Source: Rehmannia glutinosa (taxonomy: Eukaryota; Streptophyta; Magnoliopsida; Lamiales; Orobanchaceae). Taken from it: 64,000 bases of DNA. Position numbers and translations under genes: made by a program. The stretch is taken from the NCBI GenBank assembly GCA_016081115.2, contig CM071930.1, positions 49,389,335 to 49,453,334 of the forward strand, in the 5' to 3' direction. Each line of letters begins with the position of its first letter. Positions within the stretch are counted from its first letter, which is position 1. Shown here piece after piece: positions 22,947 to 34,090 of the stretch. Under the pieces are notes generated by a model. It was not told the DNA's origin. It did no database searches and saw only the letters and a list, made by a program, of their open reading frames with translations.

Positions 22947-24666
22947 ATGGCTAGTTCTTCTATCTCTGCTCCTAGGGTTTTACCAAGAGATTCTCCAACC
23001 CTAATTCTGCTACTCACAAGAATGGTGCAAGATTCGAACAAGAAGAACATCAAACGGTTTCTTTTAATACCTCTCTTGATCCTTCTACACAAATGTTTCG
23101 AACCGCTGCAAGAATTGATCAAGAAAATCAAGATCCGTTACATTCCACATGTTTTCCTCAAGTTTTGGATCATCCTGTTGATCACGCTTCCATGATTCTC
23201 AAGAACTATCCAAGAACGTATCAAGATTTCCAAGAAACGGCTGTGAAGAATTTTTTTGCAAAAACGATGCACTCAGGGAGGTTACAATTCAATTAAGAAA
23301 GGAGGATTTTATTCTAACGATGGATGAAGGATTTATCATCAGCACAACGGAGTTGCGGGATTCATTAATCGGACGACTCCTACTTCAAAAGAGGCAAAAC
23401 CGTGCACGTTAGAGGTGCTCAAATTGAAATTGCATGTCGTTTGAAGAATTCAACATGCTTGGCGATTAGTACCACTAGGTAAGGTTTATTTTAGTTTACA
23501 ATTTAATGATATAGCCGATTGTACTCGTACTTTCATTAAAGCTTCATGGAATTTGAATCGGGCACAATTCACATCACTAATTGGATCCAGGGATTTCAAT
23601 CCTTATAATATTAATACTTCTATGGCACAAGTTTGGGTTTAGATTTATGAACTAAGTATCAGTATTGGCATCCCTCTTTGATAATGAAGATTGTAAGTGC
23701 GATAGGTATTAGATCCAACTTGATGGTCATTCGTTGTCAGGGAGGTGGAATATTTTGTGCCAGTGTTAGTTGAACTTAATTTGAATAAATCTCTTCAGGA
23801 ATTTATTATGGTTGAAAGGGTATGACATTGCTCTATTGTTTCGATCAGTTATGAGAATTTATCGGATTTTTGTGTTAATTATCGGATTGTTGGGCATCAT
23901 ATTACGAATTGTCGCCAACAAGATGCGACAAAAAAAAGCTCACATTATTCAATCTGATAAGAGCCAAGCTCGTGAATGATCGGCCATTAGGACGGAGAAT
24001 CATGGTAGGATTCTAACTAAAAAGGGTAAGGAAATAGTTTAGGAATCTTGGATTGAGTTAAGCTCAGGAAAGTCCGTTCTATGGAGAGGAGGACTAGTCT
24101 AAGGAGGGTGGACCATCCACCGGGTACTCAAACACGAGAATTCTTTTAACGTGTTGGGTGATACATCGAAGGATTTGCATCGAGAGAATGAGCCCTCACA
24201 CGTACATGTAAATGTGGACCTCAAAGGTTCGAATGTCAATTTTGATAGGACTATGGTTCTTTATCAACTACCAGAATGGAGTTTGGTTATTGTTCATGAG
24301 GACACGATGATTGCACAAAATTTAGATGAAAAAGAGTCAGCGGATCTCAGTGCCAAAGAAGTTGTATCTAGAAGTCGATCCGCTTAATGATTATATCCTT
24401 AACTCTAACGATCCGTCGGAGGGTTTGAAAATAATGGGCTGCGTGCCTGAGCGTTGGTTTGATATGACGGATGAAGAAGAACAAGACAAATTGGAAGCTT
24501 TAAAGACCAAGTTAAGCGTCTTCTCAACTACTCTGCTTGTCATTCACTCATGTGATTCCCCAGAATCTATGAAGGTTATGGAAATTGTGGCTCGAGGATC
24601 TTGGGCGGAGATATTCCATAGGCTACATCGAGACCATCAAGACGATACTCCACAGCTACATTAGAC
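22947..24666 (+). pseudogene. DUF4283 / CCHC protein, LINE-gag-like, frameshifted
   Basis: The start is taken at ATG 22947 after a long leader. Several frames together read as a DUF4283-type protein followed by the CCHC_4-like region seen in plant non-LTR retrotransposon ORF1 proteins. Around 23540-23660 WNLNRAQF and MAQVWV are encoded, then YWHPSLIMKI near 23665. A knuckle-like CxxC..GHHITNC stretch follows near 23877-23913. The C-terminal part (24151-24664) is acidic and ends at a TAG at 24662-24664. There are multiple stops and shifts, for example near 23045, 23290, 23640 and 23790. A 17-bp A run at 24692-24708 lies soon after the stop and could be a retroposition tail. No endonuclease or reverse transcriptase follows. 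DUF4283 domains also occur outside LINEs, so the source is an inference. Confidence 0.6.
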
Positions 24667-24894
24667 CATCAAGACGATACTTGAGCACGTGAAAAAAAAA
24701 AAAAAAAAGACAATGTTACTCTAAAATCCTTGAGACATAAAAGCCGTTCATTTAAATTGTGTCTTTAAGTTATTTTTGTTGTTTTTTCTGAAGTTTTGTA
24801 TTGTTTTTCTTTTGATACGATCGGCTTGTGATCGGACATTTTTCTTTTCTTTTATATATTTCTATTTATTTAAAAAAAGCAAAAAAATATATAT

Positions 24895-24994
24895 NNNNNN
24901 NNNNNNNNNNNNNNNNNNNNNNNNNNNNNNNNNNNNNNNNNNNNNNNNNNNNNNNNNNNNNNNNNNNNNNNNNNNNNNNNNNNNNNNNNNNNNN
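24895..24994. other. assembly gap (100 N)
   Basis: One hundred N of unknown true length. The 5' LTR, gag and integrase of the plus-strand family B element would be expected at or before this position and are not seen, so a large stretch may be missing or collapsed. Confidence 0.99.
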
Positions 24995-25960
24995 ATAAGG
25001 TATTGATTATGATGAAACATTTGCACCCGTGCACGTTTAGAAGCTATTCGCATTTACTTGTCTATTCTTGTTTTAAGAAAATTTCAAGCTTTACCAAATG
25101 GATGTTAAATCCGCCTTTTAAATAGTTTTATTCAAGAAGAAGTCTATGTAAAACAATCGGGGTTTGAAAATTTTTCTAGGCAAATGATTTCTATAAAAGG
25201 CCTTATATGGTTTAAAACAAGCACCCATGTATGGTATGATAGACTTAACTATTTTCTTTTGCAAAATGGTTTTACAAGAGTAAAGTTGATACTACTCTCT
25301 TTGTTTTTTGAAAAAGGGCAAGATTGCTTACTTGTGCAAATTTATGTTGATGATATTATTTTTGGTGCTACTAATGAATCTTTGTGCAAGAAATTCTCTA
25401 AGTTAACGTGAAGGTGAATTTGAGATGAACATGATGGGAGCTCAACTTCTTCCTTGGACTTCAATTAAGCAATGTCAAGAAGGTATCTACATTTCACAAT
25501 CAATATATATAAAAAACTTTTGAAGAAGTTCGGCATTGAAGAAGGAAGAAACGTCTCTACTCCTATGGAAACCTACATCATGATTGATCAAGTTTGAGAA
25601 AGGCATATTGATTGACAAACAAATTCGATGTATGTTTATCTCGTTTATTACTCCTTTAGACTCGACATTTTTGTGCCTTATGTCTATATGCTCGACCTCA
25701 AAACTATCCCAACGAATCTCATTAAGGTGCCGTAAAAGAAATTTTCAAATATTTGAAAGGCACTTCTTCTTATGACTTGTTTATCCAAAGTTTTAAAACA
25801 TTCACATTTTTCGGGATAACAAGTCCCATGATAATAATTTCTCAAAATATGGTTCGTTATAATCGAACTAAACATATTGAGATTCGATATCTTTTTCTAA
25901 GGGATTGTGTTTCTAAAAATGTAAAATTGAGATTTGTTTAAATCTAGTCTCAAGGATAAC
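24995..25960 (+). pseudogene. family B reverse transcriptase/RNase H remnant
   Basis: It starts inside the reverse transcriptase just after the gap (region equivalent to DYDETFAPVA). YQMDVKS is recognisable near 25093, and the catalytic box IYVDDIIFGATN is encoded near 25340. RNase H remnants (RYNRTKHIEIR near 25855) follow. The region is about 970 bp where the sister copy at 53780-55410 uses about 1.6 kb, so internal deletions are large. Stops and frame changes are frequent. Confidence 0.85.
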
Positions 25961-27132
25961 TCGCGGACATTTGCTTTTAATCATTAACCAATGAGTCTTT
26001 TACCTCATTTCAAGCTTGTTAGACATAATGTATATTGAATGAGGTCTATGTTTGCATTCTGTTCATTTTTAAAACTTAGGGTGAAGAATCGGATTTTTGA
26101 TCAAAAATGGAACAGAACTAAAAATGGCTCGGGGACCGGATGACCTAGGTGTCGACCGGTGGGACCTATGCGGACCGTCGAACCCCCACCGGACCGGTCA
26201 AAGATGTCAAAATTTTGGTTTAAAATGGTTAATTTTCCGGACTTTGTATTGTGAACGGTTTTCCTTATTTTGCACCCCTTTTTGCAAATTTCACACAAAA
26301 TTCACCCAAAATGATTTCCTTTTTGAATAATCTATATTTTTGGGACTACATTACGAGTTTATCATCCGTATTACTAAACTTCTCCGATTGATTGGTAAGT
26401 TTAATTCCTCTTTTAATCTCAATTGGGTTAAACCCTTGAGAAAGTGCTTTTACTTGATAAATTGATGGAATTCTTGTATATATGTGATGAGGATTATGAT
26501 TGTTGTTGAATGATATTTGTATAATTGCATTTGGTGATGAAAAATTTGGCTTGGTTATTTTTGCAAAGGCAATATACATCTTCTTTATTATTTGGCTGCG
26601 CCAAGTATTCGATAAAATGTTTCAATGAAAAATTCATCACCTACATGACTCTCTCGATTTCAAAAGTCTTATATATTTATAGAGATCATGTTTTGCAAAT
26701 CAAATAAGCTTTTATGATCTTTTCCTAGTCAAATGATCGACTTTTTCTCGTAGCTTATGGAATTTTAAGCTTAATGATCATAAGCTCGATAAATCGGTTA
26801 AATTGCGCACTTTTGATATGGATATATGATGTTTTTATCGTGCTAACATTCTTTTTGATGATTCCAAAAGGGAGAAACATGTAATAAGCTCTTTAGCTCA
26901 AAGAAGCTAAGATAAACTCACGAAAAGAAGCTATATGGCTATTAAAAGCCAAAAGTTGTGGATCATACTTAGTCCATTTGTTGTATTATGGACTTATTTG
27001 CATGCCTTAATGATGTTTTGTTGGCGGGGAGCTTATAAGCTCTTGATACTTAAGCTCAATATGTAAATCTTGAGCTTTTAGCTTTCGGTTGATTGCTTCT
27101 ATATTACTCTTGTTGTACATATTGATAGGGGA
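25961..27132 (+). other. family B spacer between pol and 3' LTR
   Basis: Non-coding in both copies. It contains GACCGGT words (26152, 26200) and AAGCT-rich text (TTATAAGCTC, TAAGCTCAATATG; 26700-27090) shared in inverse orientation with 52720-53460. It ends at GGGGA (27128-27132), the target duplication of the nested family A element. Confidence 0.7.
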
Positions 27133-28690
27133 TGTAGGTCCCAAGGGTGTGAGTGTAAGGTTTAGAAGGGGGTTGAATAAACCTTACCAACTTTTCGATT
27201 TAGTCCTTTTAAAACGTTGAGTTAATATTTCACAATTGAGTCCTTAATGGACAGCTAAGTTAGTTAATCGGTCGAGTTAGTCACTCAATAGACTCGGCGA
27301 AATTTGTTGATAGAATAACTTTCAATTTGTTTTGACTAAAGATTTAACTTCGACTACGATATATTTTCAGCGGAAGACTTAACACCCTTGAATTTGGTTA
27401 AGTTTGTTTTAATACTTGGTTTTAGCAGTTGGTTGATTATCAATTGGATAGCAAATTTATCAGTGAGATATAAAAGTAATATCACGAATGAAATCTTTGA
27501 AATGTAAATGACACAATAAGTTTTTATAGAGGTTCGAAGATGGGGTAATTATTCTACTCCTCTCTTCTCCAACTCCTGGAGAAATCCACTAAGTATTGAT
27601 CATATAAAGTGGTTAACAGTCCGAGAGACAAGTCTTGATCACCGCAGTGACTTGATCCTTTGGGACTCGATCTGGAGATGCCTTGGTCACACAGTGGCTT
27701 CTCGTATGACTCGGCTTCTTCACGGGCGGCTGCGTTGCTACTACTGACCCGACTCAAGCTTCTTGGATTTGATCACGAAAGCCCTCCAAAAACTTGAGGC
27801 TGGTTCGACCTTGAACCTTCCTACAATCCTCCGTGGAATGTAGACCCCTTGATTCTTCAAATGTTTCCTCTTCAAGCGATAGAAGTTATCTTTCCTTCAC
27901 GGTGAGTGTTGGATTGATTTCATTCGTAATGTAGGGCTTGAGGATTGAATTTGAATGACTTGAGAGTATTTTTGGTTACGATTCAAATGTTAGCTTGAAT
28001 GTTCGTGGTTCGAGTAACCTTCTCTCAGTGATACCTCGGCCTTTTATAGTGATCTTTCAAAAATTTGCCCGTTGAAGAGATAGGCTTATTTTCAAAGACA
28101 ATGACATTTGTGGTCGAAAGCTTGTCTTGTTGCGATCCTTGGAATTGCCACTTCCTCATATGAATGATTCTTGACTTTTTCGAGTTACGACCCAGTGCGG
28201 TGCTTCCCATTGGTTTATTCCTCTTTGCACGCTTAAGATGAGCACTTGAAAAGCGTATGGAAGAATTACTTGTTTAAGTAATTTTCTTGAGTTAAATGCA
28301 GCGGATCTCTTTCGATTATCTCGACTTGATGCATTTTCTTAACTTCCCAGATTGACTTGAGTCGGCTTCCAATCATTGGATGACTCTTCTGTCATTTCAA
28401 CTTGAGACTTGGCTGTCTTGAGTTGACTTGATCGATCTTCACCCACCGTATATCTCGGTTGCTTGCTTGATCAAGTTCTGTCTTCTCTTCCTTGCCACAC
28501 TCACCGCCTTGCGGTGGAGTCTTCTTTCTAGTCTCACAGTTGTCTTCTTGCATGTTCGGGAATAGGCGACTTGACTCCGCTCGACCATGCCTATCTATTA
28601 CAATGTAATTTACAACGAAAAATGGGGTGGCAACTTTCTATTCTAAGTTTTACATGGCATTCATCAAAATCTAAAAATAATTTCCCAATA
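27133..28690 (-). repeat. 3' LTR of the family A element (1558 bp)
   Basis: TGTAGGTCCCAAGGG...TTTCCCAATA as written on the plus strand. It matches 42893-44394 and 56152-57694 over its length. It keeps a segment of about 52 bp (around 27621-27672) that the 5' LTR has lost. A TATA box on the minus strand is at 28040-28049. Confidence 0.92.
28040..28049 (-). promoter_or_regulatory. LTR core promoter (TATA box), family A
   Basis: CTATAAAAGG on the minus strand, conserved in all three family A LTRs (28040-28049, 43753-43762, 57055-57064). Transcription would begin roughly 30 bp further on, reading toward gag in the 5' LTR. Confidence 0.6.
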
Positions 28691-28707
28691 ATTTCTCCTT
28701 TTTGATG
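28691..28707 (-). other. polypurine tract of the family A element
   Basis: On the minus strand ATCAAAAAGGAGAAAT directly abuts the 3' LTR, where plus-strand DNA synthesis of an LTR element starts. The second family A copy has a longer A/G run at 57695-57711. Confidence 0.75.
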
Positions 28708-28999
28708 ATGCCAAAACTTAAAACATTCACTCAATAAAGTAACAAAAAGATACGTTACAAACAATGCGAGAATCACGCAGAATGTATGCGTAGAATCAAT
28801 CTTTTATTGATCATAACATTCTTGTTCTTTACACAAATCGCTGTTTACATAGTGTATCGAGCATAAACAATTTAAAGTAACTATCTTTGTTTTATATCTA
28901 CACAAGTATAAGAAATTGAGCGATTTTATTCGATGTACGGAAGACTTACATAAAAATGTATTTTCATAGTAAAATACATGAAGGGGTGGACAACAACAC

Positions 29000-31900
29000 T
29001 TCATCTCCTTCGTTGTCTCCTTCTTTTTCTTCTTGACTCTGTCATCTTCGACCTTTTTCTCTTTTTCTCATCTTCACCGCCTTCTTTTTCTCATAAGCCT
29101 TTCAGCGGCTTCATCTCTTCTTTTTCTTTCTTGTCTTTCCTCCCATAGCTGAGTTTGTCTTCTATTTTCTTCTTCAATCCTCTTCACATACTCATCATTA
29201 TTTTTAGCCACTTGCGAGGTTAGCTACTTCGTCGAATCCCAGATAGATCCTCCTTTCTTGCATGGATCTATGTACTCAATGTTTTTTGGGCGAGAGATCT
29301 AGGTTTGAAACCTCTTCCTCCACCACCGCTTCTTCCTCTCGCCTCGGGCGTGTATTATCTTGGGGCACTTCTTTTTCCAATTTGAATGACTAGCAGAGCG
29401 ATGCCCGATGGTCGATGTCTATCAGCTTCTTCACATAGTTTGAGACCTTTTTCCCAGTACAAATCCCAGGTTTGAGCCATGGACATATTTGCGAAGTAAC
29501 CTTTAGATGCGAGCATCTTGAATTCATCAACAGATCTAGGCTCGGTTCCGGCATCTGAAATGACATAGGTGTCTCTTTCTGTTGGAATGCCTTCATGTTG
29601 TTTCAGAATGTTCATAACTCTGGCATCCATCTTTCCTTCCACTTCCTTCATCCCTGCTTCAACTGTCTTTCTCTTTTCAGCCATAGGTACTGCAGAGTGT
29701 TGGAGTGGCAGATTCACTGGGAGTTTGCTGATGATATCAGCTGTGACAAGACCTTGTTGGGGGGTTTTAGCAATCATCAACTCTCTTCTCACTTCCTCAG
29801 TTGTATTTTCCTTCACAGCTGCGTCCTCCTTTTCAGCTTCAGATCCCCTCAGCACCTTTTGGTATTCCTCTTCCCCCTTTTTGGCATCATCAAAGGAGAG
29901 AGGAACCCCTGGAAACAAGCTAGCAAGCATGAAGTCTAAGCGGTGATAGCGGTTCTACTTCAAATCTGCCAGGAGTATCTTCACTGCCGCACGGAATTGA
30001 GCGGGTGGCGTTGGATTCACCGCTAAACTTCATCTCGGCCGTGAGAAGGCCGAACTTTCGATCCATGTTCTCTCACGCGCAGGAGCTCTTTTTCTTATTA
30101 TATTCACGCAGCTAAGTAGTATCTACGTGGTGTGAGATTCATGAATTTGTTCGATGTGCTCTTGCATTTTTGTCTTTGCATCAGCATTCTCGGCCCGCAG
30201 ACTAGCAATTTATTGAACAATGTCCGAAATATCGAGCTTGTTCTATGCACATTGTCTCGCTATTGTTGCCACCATTCCTGGATCTCACAATTATGCCTCA
30301 GACGGCCAGATAAAGGTTGCATCTCTGTTATCAACCTCATGTCCAACAGGCCTGGTGCCTCTCCATTTTTCAATCTCCCGCAAATATGGCTTTGAAAACT
30401 TCCCGAACCTCGGTTGTTATTCTGTCTCAATTTGTCGGCCAAGCAACGTCAAAGTCATAGTCTGGCCGGAACAATGGTGTTTGTGTGAATAACGATCGGA
30501 GTTTGTGAAGCGCTCTCGATCTCTAGGCGATTCTTCGGGGAGGTTAGGTACCTCGAGAGAAGGGAAATGATTCTACAAAAGGATCATCATGGGCAACGGA
30601 ATCTGCCAATGACAACTTGTGCTCGTGAAGTCTCGGTGGAGTCGATCTGCTGCGGCTGGGAGCTGCGCAGCTTGACTTCTGTTTGATTGTGGTCTTTGTG
30701 AAGTTGACCCAACTTGTTTGAGCCTCACTGTCTTAATCTTCTTCGGTCTCAAATCTGGTTTTCCACATGAGTTGGTGGTCCTCGGCCATATCGGAAGCAT
30801 AGACGATGATGAGATTTCCATGGGTGGCTCATCATCAAAGTTAAATGTTTGCGAGTAGTCTTAAGGTCGGACTTGCTCGTGGTTGGACGAACATCCTCGG
30901 CCGTGAGTCTTTTGGATCGGCAATAGGGGTTGACTCGACTTCATCTTCACCTTCGGATCCCAGAAGGGTACATCGGGATTATCCTGGGAATCGCGAAGAG
31001 CACTTATCTCCTTTTCGGGATGGGTGATGATAGCAGGAGGGATGTTCGTGCTTCGTTTCTTTACCCCGGGAAGTCTCAACCTCCCGTTGGCCTTCATTAC
31101 CTCCTCCTGTCTCAACCTGCGGCGAGGCTGGATAGTCCCTTAGACATGTCGGTGTCTTGGGGTCTTCTAAGGTGGCATCCACCGAGTCTCAACTCCATGG
31201 ATTGCACTTTCAATGCCAGTGTTAACTCCCGGGCGGTTCCTTCATGTGCCTCGACCGCATCGGCGTCATTGGCCTGCAGAGTAGTTGGCACTTCACCGTG
31301 AGACAGTCTTAACTATCTCGAGCCTCGCGCTGACAACTTGTTGTGTATTCATTGTTGTTCCTTCTCCACTTCACCTCCGAGATTCGTTTGTGAAGTCACC
31401 GCAAGATCCTCCCGACCTTGCTGCGGTGGAGGGAGTTTCCCCTCGGTGGCACACCACCAGTGATTTGGAATGGGTTCACTCGTCTCCCGGACTTCCGGCT
31501 GTTCCCATTGAGTATTCAGCCATTGGGGCGGGTGGTAAGACACCTTCATTAGGGGTTGGCTTGGTAGGTCCCCACAATCCCGGTTTCATCGCCATTTCCT
31601 TAACACCTTCCTCCCGACGAATGAGGAAGTGGTGGTGGCGGCGACAACAATGGCAATATCTTGCACCACTCCCATCGGATCAATCTCCCGATTGTGATGT
31701 GGAAGACTCCTGGTCCTTCCAACAATCGTTGCTTATGTAGGGCCCTGGATTCCCGCATGGCTTCTTGCGTCTCCAATTCTTCAGCAGCGAGCAGGGTCCA
31801 GATCCTCATCACTCCCAGAGAGAACGTCGAGATGAGGATGTGTATGATCGGTGATTCGATAAAGGGACAAATCGGCCTTTTCACGAGCCTCGAACTTCCT

Positions 31901-33547
31901 CGCCCTCTCTCCTTCTCAAGATGTCCTTGAAGATCTGCAAGATATCTATGTAGTTTTCTTCATCCGGTTCTTGGACCACATTGGTCAATCCAAGAAAGTT
32001 CAACGATTCATCTTCTTCTTAAATGAATTCGGTCTTTGGAATTATTCCCTGGATCGACTTCGGCTTAGTTTCCTCCATTCCCGCATACGATTTTGGATGT
32101 CTGCGGATATGGTGTGGATAGGATCATTACATCATCATCCTTGTCATCTTCTTCTTCTTTGTCCCTCGTGCTCGGGGATTGAGGGTAGCAAATTTTAGTG
32201 CTCCACACCCTCGGTAGCATCATTGCGGGAGGATACAACCCTCGTCCAACAGGTGAGTTTGCTTTTCTCACTTTTTCCATCTCAGTTGTTAAAACGACAG
32301 TTGTGTCTTCAATAATGCCTCTGCTGATCGGCCAAAGTGACTTGGTTGTTTCATCAATGATTTCGGAGACTCTACCTCTTGGCGAGTCTCCGGTATTTGT
32401 TTTAGGCGAGTGGCGGACTCGGCCCGGTTTCTCAAGCTCGGAACGCTTGAAGAGTCTTCTTCTTTTATTCCTTACCAGAGGGATTTCTGGCTCGGATAAA
32501 GTTTCTTCTAAGTCCTGGGCGGCGGGGGCCGGTGCTGTCGTCTTCTTCTGAGGAGCTGGCCGTCTCGGCTTATCGGTTCTCCTTTTCTTGACAACCGGAG
32601 AAGGTATTTGAGGTTCCTTCTCCGTTGCGCTGCAGGGCGGGAGACATGGGTCTTCCAGGGCGGTGACTCAGTGCGAGGGCGGGGACATCTTTCATTTTCT
32701 TCTTCTTTCTTTGCGGGGCAACAAATTCTTAGCAGCTGCGGGGCAGCGACTTTCTTCAGGGAGAGGAGGAGACAGTGTTTCTTCAGGACCAGCTGATTCC
32801 CCCTCACTCGTATCAGCTCTCTTTGCATATGCTCTCTTCTGTGCTCCGGAAAGGTTAGATCGGAACATCTTCTTGTTTACATGGAATGCCTTTCCATGTC
32901 GAAGAGGAACTCCTTTTGCATCCATCATCCGACCAATCACCATCCTCCTTGAAGGATTTATTCCCAATATTGCGGTAGAGTCATTTGTATACAAACTCAG
33001 CCTGATTTACCTTCTTTTCTTCATTGATCGCGGCCATTCACGATCGACTTAGCTTTAGGCAATTTGGTCAAAGCTTCCAAATTTGATGTCTATGTTTTGG
33101 CAACGATGTCCGGCAATTTGTGGTAGTCCTCTTTCGGCTGACTTCTTATTAGTTGTATAGACCACTTTTGCGAAAGACATCGGACTTGGCTCTTCCTTCC
33201 AAGCGGCCAGGTCAACATAACATCCTTCATAAATCTCGGCACTCCTTCCGCCGCAACAAGCGGTGTTACGCGGATCATGGCGATAATGGTGAACTCTTTT
33301 CCATGAACAGAGGACTTGATGCCCTCATCGTGAACTTCAGCATTCACGTAGAACTGTGCGACCTCTTCCACGTAGGTCATTGGAAACTCCATCGTCAAAA
33401 ATGGTTTTAATCCAGATTTTTCCAGCTTCTGTGCTATCTTCTTCACAAGGGTGTCGTCGGACCCCTGTTTAAGCATCTTAGTCAAAATCCATGAGACCCG
33501 AGTGTGGATTTGCTTTCCCACTTGACGAAATCATGAGTAGATGCCAT
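29000..33547 (-). pseudogene. extra (env-position) ORF of the family A element, broken
   Basis: Lies between RNase H and the polypurine tract. The start is ATG at 33545-33547. A frame change follows within about 15 codons (one base is missing relative to 62501 in the sister element). The N-terminal section (to about 33090) resembles plant transposon-associated domains of the PF20167 type (EVAQFYVNAEVHDEG). Next comes a conserved stretch with GVPLRHGKAFHVNKKMF and AQKRAYAKRADTSEG (about 32780-32930), then a Pro/Ser/Glu-rich middle. The best preserved C-terminal segment (29355-29930) is charged and coiled-coil-like (MKEVEGKMDARVMNILKQHE). A Lys/Glu-rich tail ends near 29000. I see no clear signal peptide or fusion segment; the env name rests on position. 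Many shifts and stops are present. Confidence 0.6.
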
Positions 33548-34090
33548 TCCTAGATGTTTTACCGATCGAAACTTAGAAAATGAACTTGAGGATTTGTAAG
33601 GTTTTGAGAGAAAATTTCTTTCTTTTGCCTTTGAGAGAGATGAACAGTTTTGGTAAAGTGAGAGAAAATCGAACGAAATGGTTTAAGTATGGGTCATGAA
33701 AGGGCGTGCGGGTGGTTTTGAAATTTTGATCAAAATCAACGGCTTAGATTTTGCACGCCGATTAACCTTTAATCTCTCGTATTTAATGCGTGACATTTAT
33801 ATCCAATCATAAGCTTTGTGTGCGGCTTTTGGTTGTACACATCATAATTATCTTGACGTCATTCTTAAAACATTCCCGCTTAGTAAAACATTGCGTTTTT
33901 GTCACTTTGCTCATAAATGACTCGGCTTATTCCTTAGGCGATTTAACTCTTCTCTCATTGCACATAAATACTCATTTGTCATTAACGCGATGCTGGTGAT
34001 TCTCCGATAATAAATTTGATTTACTTAGGCGATTTAAGAGTTCAAACTCTTTTTCATCTTTTAAGTGTTCCATCTCTTTTCTTTGAGTCT
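33548..34090 (-). other. spacer between RNase H and the extra ORF, family A
   Basis: No coding frame. It is collinear with 62502-63060 in the second family A copy (AAGGGCGTGCGG, CAATCATA.GCTT, GGCGATTTAA words). A subgenomic promoter or splice acceptor for the extra ORF would be expected here, but none can be pinned down by eye. Confidence 0.5.

Noticed and set aside
29569..33052. Plus-strand ORFs over the extra-ORF region (for example 29569-29946, 31285-31740)
   Set aside because: Shadows of the minus-strand coding blocks, which are conserved between two element copies while the plus-strand frames are not.
29000..33547. True retroviral-type envelope gene
   Set aside because: Only the position fits. 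I could not establish a signal peptide, cleavage site or transmembrane anchor in the broken frames.
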